64,000 nucleotides of DNA, from positions 3,032,478-3,096,477 of the forward strand of contig CM060855.1 in assembly GCA_030737835.1 (NCBI GenBank), read 5' to 3'. Positions 46,601 to 58,520 of the stretch are shown in pieces (the first letter of the stretch is position 1; every line of letters starts with the position of its first letter). Origin of the DNA: Acorus gramineus. Lineage: Eukaryota > Streptophyta > Magnoliopsida > Acorales > Acoraceae. The position numbers and the translations under genes were made by a program. The notes under the pieces are model-generated. The model saw only the letters and a program-made list of their open reading frames with translations, was not told the DNA's origin and made no database searches.

Positions 46601-49600
46601 AAAACTGTTACATTTATATTGATGGAACAAACAATTATATTTACCTAAATGTCAAACAGTTACATTTACTATTTAAAATTATATATTTCAATTTCTAGTG
46701 TACTGCCTTCTAAAGAAAATGTATCAGAATCCTCTGTAAAAGTATGTACTTCACTGTTACATTTATACGTCATTTCTATTTGCATTGTTAAAAGAAATGC
46801 ACAACATGAGATAATGTTACATTTCAGAGTGTTACATTTATGAATGTAACAAAATTGTGTAAATGAATATCCGAGTTCAGGAGTAACATAGATTGAATAT
46901 TTGATCATCAAAAATTTAATTTCAAATTCGATGTGACTTTCATTCAATAAGATAAATAAAAAATAAAAAAAACAATTGACAAACTTGATCTGAAAGAGAG
47001 ATCCAACTCGATAAAGAACAAATCAGTTTTTCAAACTTTTTCAGATTAAAATTTTGGGACTGCTACGAATATGTTCATCGTAAATTATAGGGATTAATGA
47101 TTTTACACAATGCAAGGAAGAAGAAATACAGTAATTAATGAAATCTCCACGATCCTAGGAATAAATCAAACCGTTTTCCTTGTTTAGAGGTGGTTATCAA
47201 TTAGAGGGTATAATAAATAATGTCCTATTGCCACATCACGGGGCCTATGATGGGGCCTGAAAAGTTGGGGTCTAGGAATCATTATTGTTACCTAAATTAT
47301 AATTAAACCTAGATTACACCAAAAATTACCGAAATTGTTTTCATTAAAATTCTTCAAACGACTCATTTTTTCTATGTAGTTATTGTATTTAAATTTAAAT
47401 AAAAAACACATATAGTTAACATATGAAACAGTTATATTTTATATTGATAGTTACAAATACATTTCTTAAATGTTTACATCTCTCACAACAATTTGTTACA
47501 TTTATATAAAAACTGTTACATTTATATAGATGGAACAAACAATTATATTTACCTAAATGTCAAACAGTTACATTTACTATTTAAAATTATCTATTTCAAT
47601 TTCTAGTGCACTGCCTTCCAAAGAAAATGTATCAGAATCCTCTGTAAAAGTATGTACTTCACTGTTACATTTATACGTCATTTCTATTTGCATTGTTAAA
47701 AGAAATGCACAACATTAGATAATGTTACATTTCAGAGTGTTACATTTATGAATGTAACAAAATTGTGTAAATGAATATCCGAGTTCAGGAGTAACATAGA
47801 TTGAATATTTGATCATCAAAAATTTAATTTGAAATTCGATGTGATTTTCATTCAATAAAATAAATAAAAAATAAAAAAAACAATTGACAAACCTGATCCG
47901 GAAGAGAAATCCAACTCGATAAAGAACAAATCAGTTTTTCAAACTTGTTCATATTAAAATTTTGGGACTGCTACGAATATGTTCATGGTAAATTATAGGG
48001 ATTAATGATTTTACACAATGAAAGGAAGAAGAAATATAGTAATTAATGAAATCTCCACGATCCTAGGAATAAATCAAACCGTTTTTCTTGTTTAGAGGTG
48101 GTTATCAATTAGAGGGTATAAGAGATAATGTCCTATTGCCACATGATGATGGGGCATGAAAAGTTGGGGTCTAGGAATCATTATTGTTACCTAAATTATA
48201 ATTAAACCTAGATTACACCAAAAATTACCGAAATTGTTTTCATTAAAATCCTTCAAACGACTCATTTTCTCTAGGTAGTTATTGTATTCAAATTTAAATA
48301 AAAAACACATATAGTTAACATATGAAACAGTTACATTTTATATTGATAGTTACAAATACATTTCTTAAATGTTTACATCTCTCACAACAATTTGTTACAT
48401 TTATATAAAAACTGTTACATTTATATAGATGGAACAAACAATTATATTTACCTAAATGTCAAACAGTTACATTTACTATTTAAAATTATATATTTCAATT
48501 TCTAGTGTACTGCCTTCTAAAGAAAATGTATCAGAATCCTCTGTAAAAGTATGTACTTCACTGTTACATTTATACGTCATTTCTATTTGCATTGTTAAAA
48601 GAAATGCACAACATGAGATAATGTTACATTTCAGAGTGTTACATTTATGAATGTAACAAAATTGTGTAAATGAATATCCGAGTTCAGGAGTAACATAGAT
48701 TGAATATTTGATCATCAAAAATTTAATTTGAAATTCGATGTGATTTTCATTCAATAAAATAAATAAAAAAAAAAAAAACAATTGACAAACCTGATCCGGA
48801 AGAGAGATCCAACTCGATAAAGAACAAATCAGTTTTTCAAACTTCTTCATATTAAAATTTTGGGACTGCTACGAATATGTTCATCGTAAATTATAGGGAT
48901 TAATGATTTTACACAATGCAAGGAAGAAGAAATATAGTAATTAATGAAATCTCCACGATCCTAGAAATAAATCAAATCATTTTCCTTGTTTAAAAGTAGT
49001 TATCAATTAGAGGGTATAATAGATAATGTCCTATTGCCACATGATGATGGGGCATGAAAAGTTGGGGTCTAGGAATCATTATTGTTACCTAAATTATAAT
49101 TAAACCTACATTACACCAAAAATTACCGAAATTGTTTTCATTAAAATATTTCAAACGACTCATTTTCTCTATGTAGTTATTGTATTCAAATTTAAATAAA
49201 AAACACATATAGTTAACATATGAAACAGTTACATTTTATATTGATAGTTACAAATACATTTCTTAAATGTTTACATCTCTCACAACAATTTGTTACATTT
49301 ATATAAAAACTGTTACATTTATATAGATGGAACAAACAATTATATTTACCTAAATGTCAAACAGTTACATTTACTATTTAAAATTATCTATTTCAATTTC
49401 TAGTGCACTGCCTTCCAAAGAAAATGTATCAGAATCCTCTGTAAAAGTATGTACTTCACTGTTACATTTATACGTCATTTCTATTTGCATGTTAAAAGAA
49501 ATGCACAACATGAGATAATGTTACATTTCAGAGTGTTACATTTATGAATGTAACAAAATTGTGTAAATGAATATCCGAGTTCAGGAGTAACATAGATTGA

Positions 49601-52600
49601 ATATTTGATCATCAAAAATTTAATTTGAAATTCGATGTGATTTTCATTCAATAAAATAAATAAAAAATAAAAAAAACAATTGACAAACCTGATCCGGAAG
49701 AGAAATCCAACTCGATAAAGAACAAATCAATTTTTCAAACTTCTTCAGATTAAAATTTTAGGACTGCTACGAATATGTTCATGATAAATTATAGGGATTA
49801 ATGATTTTACACAATGCAAGGAAGAAGAAATATAGTAATTAATGAAATCTCCACGATCCTAGGAATAAATCAAACCGTTTTCCTTGTTTAGAGGTGGTTA
49901 TCAATTAGAGGGTATAATAAATAATGTCCTATTGCCACATCACGGGGCCTATGATGGGGCCTGAAAAGTTGGGGTCTAGGAATCATTATTGTTACCTAAA
50001 TTATAATTGAACGTAGATTACATAAAAAATTACCGAAATTATTTTCATTAAAATCTTTCAAACGACTCATTTTCTCTATGTATTTATTGTATTCAAATTT
50101 AAATAAAAAACACATATAGTTAACATATGAAACAGTTACATTTTATATTGGTAGTTACAAATACATTTCTTAAATGTTTACATCTCTCACAACAATTTGT
50201 TACATTTATATAAAAACTGTTACATTTATATTGATGGAACAAACAATTACATTTACCTAAATGTCAAACAGTTACATTTACTATTTGAAATTATCTATTT
50301 CAATTTCTAGTGCACTGCCTTCCAAAGAAAATGTATCAGAATCCTCTGTAAAAGTATGTACTTCACTGTTACATTTATACGTCATTTCTATTTGCATTGT
50401 TAAAAGAAATGCACAACATGAGATAATGTTACATTTCAGAGTGTTACATTTATGAATGTAACAAAATTGTGTAAATGAATATCCGAGTTCAGGAGTAACA
50501 TAGATTGAATATTTGATCATCAAAAATTTAATTTGAAATTCGATGTGGTTTTCATTCAATAAAATAAATAAAAAATAAAAAAACAATTGACAAACCTGAT
50601 CCGGAAGAGAGATCCAACTCGATAAAGAACAAATCAGTTTTTCAAACTTCTTCATATTAAAATTTTGGGACTGCTACGAATATGTTCATCGTAAATTATA
50701 GGGATTAATGATTTTACACAATGCAAGGAAGAAGAAATATAGTAATTAATGAAATCTCCACGATCCTAGGAATAAATCAAACCGTTTTCCTTGTTTAGAG
50801 GTGGTTATCAATTAGAGGGTATAATAAATAATGTCCTATTGCCACATCACAGGGCCTATGATGGGGCCTGAAAAGTTGGGGTCTAGGAATCATTATTGTT
50901 ACCTAAATTATAATTAAACCTACATTACACCAAAAATTACCGAAATTGTTTTCATTAAAATCTTTCAAACGACTCATTTTCTCTATGTAGTTATTGTATT
51001 CAAATTTAAATAAAAAACACATATAGTTAACATATGAAACAGTTACATTTTATATTGATAGTTACAAATACATATCTTAAATGTTTACATCTCTCACAAC
51101 AATTTGTTACATTTATATAAAAACTGTTACATTTATATAGATGGACCAAACAATTATATTTACCTAAATGTCAAACAGTTATATTTACTATTTAAAATTA
51201 TCTATTTCAATTTCTAGTGCACTGCCTTCTAAAGAAAATGTATCAGAATCCTCTGTAAAAGTATGTACTTTACTGTTACATTTATACGTCATTTCTATTT
51301 GCATTGTTAAAAGAAATGCACAACATGAGATAATGTTACATTTCAGAGTGTTACATTTATGAATGTAACAAAATTGTGTAAATGAATATCCGAGTTCAGG
51401 AGTAACATAGATTGAATATTTGATCATCAAAAATTTAATTTGAAATTCGATGTGATTTTCATTCAATAAAATAAATAAAAAATAAAAAAAACAATTGACA
51501 AACCTGATCCGGAAGAGAGATCCAACTCGATAAAGAACAAATCAGTTTTTCAAACTTCTTCATATTAAAATTTTGGGACTGCTACGAATATGTTCATCGT
51601 AAATTATAGGGATTAATGATTTTACACAATGCAAGGAAGAAGAAATACAGTAATTAATGAAATCTCCACGATCCTAGGAATAAATCAAACCGTTTTCCTT
51701 GTTTAGAGGTGGTTATCAATTAGAGGGTATAATAGATAATGTCCTATTGCCACATCATGATGGGGCCTGAAAAGTTAAGGTCTAGGAATCATTATTGTTA
51801 CCTAAATTATAATTAAACCTACATTACACCAAAAATTACCGAAATTATTTTCATTAAAATCTTTCAAACGACTCATTTTCTCTATGTATTTATTGTATTC
51901 AAATTTAAATAAAAAACACATATAGTTAACATATGAAACAGTTACATTTTATATTGGTAGTTACAAATACATTTATTAAATGTTTACATCTCTCACAATA
52001 ATTTGTTACATTTATATAAAAACTGTTACATTTATATAGATGGAACAAACAATTATATTTACCTAAATGTCTAACAGTTACATTTACTATTTAAAATTAT
52101 CTATTTCAATTTCTAGTGCACTGCCTTCCAAAGAAAATATATCAGAATCCTCTGTAAAAGTATGTACTTCACTGTTACATTTATACGTCATTTCTATTTG
52201 CATTGTTAAAAGAAATGCATAACATGAGATAATGTTACATTTCAGAGTGTTACATTTATGAATGTAACAAAATTGTGTAAATGAATATCCGAGTTCAGGA
52301 GTAACATAGATTGAATATTTGATCATCAAAAATTTAATTTCAAATTCGATGTGACTTTCATTCAATAAGATAAATAAAAAATAAAAAAAACAATTGACAA
52401 ACCTGATCCGAAAGAGAGATCCAACTTGATAAAGAACAAATCAGTTTTTCAAACTTATTCAGATTAAAATTTTGGGACTGCTACGAATATGTTCATCGTA
52501 AATTATAGGGATTAATGATTTTACACAATGGAAGGAAGAAGAAATATAGTAATTAATGAAATCTCCACAATCCTAGGAATAAATCAAACCGTTTTCCTTG

Positions 52601-53604
52601 TTTAGAGGTGGTTATCAATTAGAGGGTATAATAAATAATGTCCTATTACCACATCATGGAGCCTGTGATGGGGCCTAAAAAGTTGAGGTCTAGAAATCAT
52701 TATTGTTACCTAAATTATAATTGAACCTAGATTACACCAAAAATTACCGAAATTGTTTTCATTAAAATCCTTCAAACGACTCATTTTCTCTAGGTAGTTA
52801 TTGTATTCAAATTTAAATAAAAAACACATATAGTTAACATATGAAACAGTTACATTTTATATTGATAGTTACAAATACATTTCTTAAATGTTTACATCTC
52901 TCACAACAATTTGTTACATTTATATAAAAACTGTTACATTTATAAAGATGGAACAAACAATTATATTTATCTAAATGTCAAACTGTTACATTTACTATTT
53001 AAAATTATCTATTTCAATTTCTACTGCACTGCCTTCTAAAGAAAATGTATCAGAATCCTCTGTAAAAGTATGTACTTCACTGTTACATTTATACGTCATT
53101 TCTATTTGAATTGTTAAAAGAAATGCACAACATGAGATAATGTTACATTTCAGAGTGTTACATTTATGAATGTAACAAAATTGTGTAAATGAATATCCGA
53201 GTTCAGGAGTAACATAGATTGAATATTTGATCATCAAAAATTTAATTTGAAATTCGATGTGATTTTCATTCAATAAAATAAAAAAAAAATAAAAAAAAAC
53301 AATTGACAAACCTGATCCGGAAGAGAGATCCAACTCGATAAAGAACAAATCAGTTTTTCAAACTTCTTCAGACTAAAATTTTGGGACTGCTACGAATATG
53401 TTCATGATAAATTATAGGGATTAATGATTTTACACAATGCAAGGAAGAAGAAATACAGTAATTAATGAAATCTCCACAATCATAGGAATAAATCAAACCG
53501 TTTTCCTTGTTTAGAGGTGGTTATCAATTAGAGGGTATAATAGATAATGTCCTATTGCCACATGATGATGGGGCATGAAAAGTTGGGGTCTAAGAATCAT
53601 TATT
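43632..53604 (-). repeat. Tandem array of eleven ~905-bp units derived from a MULE terminus
   Basis: Units start at about 43656, 44565, 45473, 46380, 47289, 48188, 49087, 49991, 50899, 51799 and 52708. Each begins TTACCTAAATTATAATT and ends GGGGTCTAGGAATCATTATTG, the inverse of the left terminus of MULE-type element b (1102). A truncated terminus (43632-43655) precedes the first unit and the array ends at a terminus at 53604. Units differ by only a few percent. Each is rich in TGTTACATTT words. Every unit shows a 64-codon + frame and most a 92-codon - frame, but these only mirror the recent copying and are not called genes. Confidence 0.95.
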
Positions 53605-53822
53605 GATATTATATTATATTTGAGTGAAATAATGCTGGTTATTTATCCACTCGCCAGATTGAACCGCAGCACAAACCCACTAACCTGAACTTGGGCATCC
53701 CCTCGCCCAACCGACCAACTGCCTCCCGGCCCCATAAAAAAATGGGGTTCGGATCTCCTGTGAAAAAATCACAGGGTTTCTCTATGTGAACCTGTTAAAT
53801 TTTAACACACGGCATTGAGTCT
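53605..53822. other. Spacer between the array and a possible gene
   Basis: It contains a GC-richer stretch (about 53645-53750, CCCTCGCCCAACCGACC) unlike both sides. No gene or RNA recognised. Confidence 0.4.
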
Positions 53823-53838
53823 CACGTGACCTCACGTG
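53823..53838. promoter_or_regulatory. Pair of G-boxes (CACGTG)
   Basis: CACGTG at 53823-53828 and 53833-53838, ten bases apart, about 120 bp upstream of a UTR-like sequence with a downstream splice donor. It is suggestive of a plant promoter. Confidence 0.4.
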
Positions 53839-53939
53839 TTACTAACGGAGAAAATATGAGCTGCTCCTTCCGTTTAAGTTTACAGCTTGTGTTCCCATAA
53901 TATCCTAAACTTTATTTTACTTGAAGCCCTGTTTTCTCT

Positions 53940-55140
53940 CTCAAAAGTTTTTCCTGAAATGTGAAATGTAGAACTACTCAATCATTCTCTCTCCAAAACT
54001 TATGTGATTTCTCAGCCCCAATCCGATCTTCTTCGAAAACACCTTGCAATGCTCATTGGATTTCCCCCATTGATCTCGTACATATGGAGAGTCTCTTTTC
54101 ATATCCATTGGTATTCTCTCTATCTCTCTCTCTCTCTCTCTCTCTGATGTTTTTATTGAAAGATTTATGGGGTTCTTTTGATGGTGGTTGTCATTCAATC
54201 AATACAGGGTTTATGGGTTTTCTTATTATTATATCCTTGATTCAATCTAGGGATTATGGGGTTCTGTTGATCATTGGCTTTACTTAATCTAGGGTTTTAT
54301 ACAGAAGTTTTTTTTGTGTACTGTTAGTAATTCATGATTTAATGTGTAGCTATCCATATGAATGTAGGTTTTATTTTCATCATTTTTTATGGGTTTTTTT
54401 TTATTATTATCTAGGGATTATGGGGATCTATTGATCATTGGCTTTACTTAATCTAGGGTTTCATGTAGCAGTTTTTTTTTTTTTTTGTACTTTGAGTAAT
54501 TTATGATTTAATAATGTGTAGGTGAGTTACCTATATGAATGTAGGTTTTATTCTCATCATTTTTTATGGTTTTTTTTTTCTCATTTGGTGGAAGAATGTT
54601 TTTTTTTAAAAAAAACTGTAGTTGTCATTAAGAGTTGACTGTGAAGCACAATCGAGATATAGATAATTCAATAGTGGGTTTATCTTGCTTTATTGTTTGT
54701 GGTTATTTTTCATGAAATTCATCAAGGGCATGCAAAGGAATGATACAGTTCATATCCTTAAGGTGTATTCTCAGTCTATATGATTATGCATTTTTACTAT
54801 GTGCTGGTTTAATTGAAAATTGTGTTAAATGTGATGTGCTAATATTAGTTTTGTTATTTGCAGGATGACATTTGACGAAGTAGAATTGCAAACTTTATTT
54901 CATGATAGAAGAAAAGTTAACATAATAAAAGGGATATGGAACTTGTATATCCATTGCAATGTTTTGATTTGAATTTGTACAAAGAATTGGCCTAAGCGGA
55001 TGCTAATGGAGTGGCCTATGTTGTGAGGTTACGAAGAGGCAGGGGCATCTCCAAGAGGCTTAGTTTTGATTTGGTTTGTGCTTTTTAAGTTTGTGTAACA
55101 TGTTGGATACTTGGATGTGAAGCTTTATAGATTACTAAAA
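53940..55140 (+). ncRNA. Possible small spliced transcription unit (short protein or long ncRNA)
   Basis: A C/T-rich leader-like stretch ends at CATATCCATTG followed by GTATTC (near 54110) and a CT-rich microsatellite. About 750 bp later TTATTTGCAG precedes GATGACATTTGACG (near 54864). One frame across this putative junction would run from the ATG near 54049 to a TGA near 54970 (under 60 codons, including MTFDEVELQTLFHDRRKVNI); another stops at once. I recognise no family. It could be a non-coding RNA, a decayed gene or chance. Confidence 0.25.
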
Positions 55141-55602
55141 CATTTGTTCCAAGAACACATATTCATATTATCTGCTAGGCAATTTTTTTTTTTTTTTTTT
55201 TTTTTACCTTCATGAGTTCAGAATTAAATTTAAAAAACTAAGAGTTGTTTTGTAATACCTTGGAGTTTACTGCAAAGAAATAGGTATACTAACAAAAGAT
55301 GTATTTGAATGAGGTCAATTGTTTAGTTGACTGGAAAAAACGAATGTGAGCAGTAGCATTCAATCAAATGAGAAAGACTAAGAAGCCATCATGTCGGCAG
55401 AGTGAAAATTGATATACGAATTTTATTGAACAACTAGGCATTGCAAATCAGCATTGAAAAAAACTTATACTTATATTGTAACCATACACAAGACATGAAT
55501 TACATAAATCACACCAAAAAATACATTTCAGATTTTTCTGATATGATCATGATGAGCAAGTATAGAGACTGAGTTGTCAAAAGACATTGAATATCGACAT
55601 AT
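55141..55602. other. Intergenic, no gene seen
   Basis: AT-rich, with a long T-run near 55183-55205. Nothing else was recognised before the duplicated segment begins. Confidence 0.5.
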
Positions 55603-57022
55603 TTTTTATAAAGGAAAAGCATACAACTTTAATAAAATCAAGATTTTCTGATTTTCAGAGACCAAAAAAAAAATCAATCATGAAAACAAGAGATTAAAAA
55701 AAATGATCTGAAACAAATTATTGGATCATTTTAATATTAATTGAATTCATCAGTAATGTGGTACATATACATGAATTTTAATTTGTTTCATTCACCTACA
55801 GTGCATGCACTTCATATTCATTATTTAAGTGGTTATTTTTTGGACCAATGGGTGGTGTGTATTTTATTTAATTCATATACATGAATGAATCTTGTAATGC
55901 ATGTATAATTATATTGGATAATCTAGAATGGAATATATGGATGTTGGAATACCAAATAATAAGTATGTGTATTATTTTCATGAATCCAATAGGGTTCAAT
56001 TAGTCTATGAATATCCTACTCCATCCCATGGCACAACTCACATCAAATGACACATTTATACAACAAGAGAGAGAACTTATAAGCTAAAAATTATAGCTTT
56101 TAGCTTAAAATAAACAGTTGTTATTTGAAACCTATTTAAGCTAAAAACAATTTAAAAAAGTCAGAATTTGTAAGCTGGGTAGATGGTGCTTTTGATGTGT
56201 TTTAAATAATCTTTATTTTGAACACTAATATCCTTATTTATTTATTTTTAGTAATGACAAACATCATTTCATCTCCTCTATTGTTTAACAGTTGATTCTA
56301 ACAAACATCCACCCATGGTTATTCCCTACTTTTTAAGCTACAACTAACATGTTTATTATTTATTAGATTTTTTTTAATACGAAAGTAGTAAATATTTGCT
56401 ACAACAAACATGTTCATCATTGAGAATTGAATTCTCAACTTTAAAAAGAGGGAGAGCAGAGGCCTATCTGAAAAATTAAAGGGTTTTTTACATATATATA
56501 TATATATATATACCCCTCTTCAAATATGTTTTTGTGGAATTACCCCTCTTATATCCTTGATGGAAAAAGTACTCCTGTTATTTAAAAGTGTTGCATTGTA
56601 ATTAAGTGCCGTGAGGTTTGGTTAGGAGAGATCTATTAGTCACTGTTTGGTTCATGTAAAATGTTTTGAAATACCCTCCCAAGGGTCAAAACATTCCATC
56701 TTCTTTTCATTCTTCTCCCTTTCTTCTTCATTTTATTTGGGCCAATCCTTCTCTCTTTCTTATTCACGACACATTTTCTTGATTTCTTGTTCCTTTATTT
56801 TCATTGTTTGGTCAAACCCTATTTTATTCTCTTTTTCCCAATCTCTATGGACATGAGTAGTTCCATAAGCAATCCCAGACCCAAACCCTATTTCTTGTTT
56901 TAGCAATGGGGTTTTTTAGGTGGACTAATTAGGGTTTCTATTTGGGTTTGATTTTTTGTTCGACTTAGTTTTGCTTAGGGTGAGATAGGATTTTTAAGGG
57001 GGGAAGAAGAGAGAAGATGGAG

Positions 57023-57069
<47 letters not shown>

Positions 57070-57371
57070 TTTTTTGAGGCTGACTAGACGTTTAAGTGAG
57101 GGGTAAACAAGTAATTTTATTAGGTAGGGTTAAAAAATTAACCATAGTTTCACTCTAGATTTTGAACGGTGACTAACGATATAATAAGAGTATTTTTGCC
57201 ATCAAAGATATAATATGAGTAATTTCAAAAAAAAAAAAAAAAATTTAAGAGGGACATATATATATATAAAAAAAAACTCAAAATTAAAATTTATATAAGT
57301 TATAATTTATAAGTTATGATCGAATTACAACCAAACGTAAACAATGGCCAATGAAGCTAAAAAAAACGCAC

Positions 57372-57482
57372 CTCCTCATCGTCGAGGGTCTCATGACGAA
57401 TCTCGTCCTCTTCGGTGGCGGTGGCGGTGGCTGTGGCGGCGGCGGCGGTGGTCTCTGTAATGGTTGCTTCAGTTTCTGTTGT
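57372..57482 (-). pseudogene. Partial extra copy of the acidic-protein exon
   Basis: On the - strand this holds the 3' end of the Thr/Glu-rich exon (ETEATITETTAAAA, then EEDEIRHETLDDEE) with its GTGCGT donor. It breaks off at TGTGG|TTATTCCC, where the next tandem unit starts. Left by the internal tandem duplication of copy 2. Confidence 0.8.
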
Positions 57483-58192
57483 GGTTATTCCCTACTTTTT
57501 AAGCTACAACTAACATGTTTATTATTTATTAGATTTTTTTTTAATATAAAGGTAGTAAATATTTGCTACAACAAACATGTTCATCATTGAGAATTGAATT
57601 CTCAACTTTAAAAAGAGGGAGAGCAGAGGCCTATCTAAAAAATTAAAGAGATATATATATATATATATACACCTCTTCAAATATGTTTTTGTGGAATTAC
57701 CCCTCTTATATCCTTGATGGAAAAAGTACTCCTGTTATTTAAAAGTGTTGCATTGTAATTAAGTGCCGTGAGGTTTGGTTAGGAGAGATCTATTAGTCAC
57801 TGTTTGGTTCATGTAAAATGTTTCGAGATACCCTCCCAAGGGTCAAAACATTCCATCTTCTTTTCATTCTTCTCCCTTTCTTCTTCATTTTATTTGGGCC
57901 AATCCTTCTCTCTTTCTTATTCACGACACATTTTCTTGATTTCTTGTTCCTTTATTTTCATTGTTTGGTCAAACCCTATTTTATTCTCTTTTTCCCAATC
58001 TCTATGGACATGAGTAGTTCCATAAGCAATCCCAGACCCAAACCCTATTTCTTGTTTTAGCAATGGGGTTTTTTAGGTGGACTAATTAGGGTTTCTATTT
58101 GGGTTTGATTTTTTGTTCGACTTAGTTTTGCTTAGGGTGAGATAGGATTTTTAAGGGGGGAAGAAGAGAGAAGATGGAGGGAGGCAGGGGGG

Positions 58193-58224
<32 letters not shown>

Positions 58225-58520
58225 GAGGCTGACTAGACGTTTAAATGAGGGGTAAACAAGTAATTTTATTAGGTAGGGTTAAAAAATTAACCATAGTTTC
58301 ACTCTAGATTTTGAACGGTGACTAACGATATAATAAGAGTATTTTTGTCATCAAAGATATAATATGGGTAATTTCAAAAAAAAAAAAAAAAATTTAAGAG
58401 GGACATATATATATATAAAAAAAAACTCAAAATTAAAATTTATATAAGTTATAATTTATAAGTTATGATCGAATTACAACCAAACGTAAACAATGGCCAA
58501 TGAAGCTAAAAAAAACGCAC

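Noticed and set aside
43925-53348. Repeated 64-codon (+) and 92-124-codon (-) open frames in the array units as a gene family
   Set aside because: They overlap on opposite strands, recur with the ~905-bp period, occur inside transposon-derived non-coding DNA and are not open in every unit. Their similarity simply reflects recent copying.
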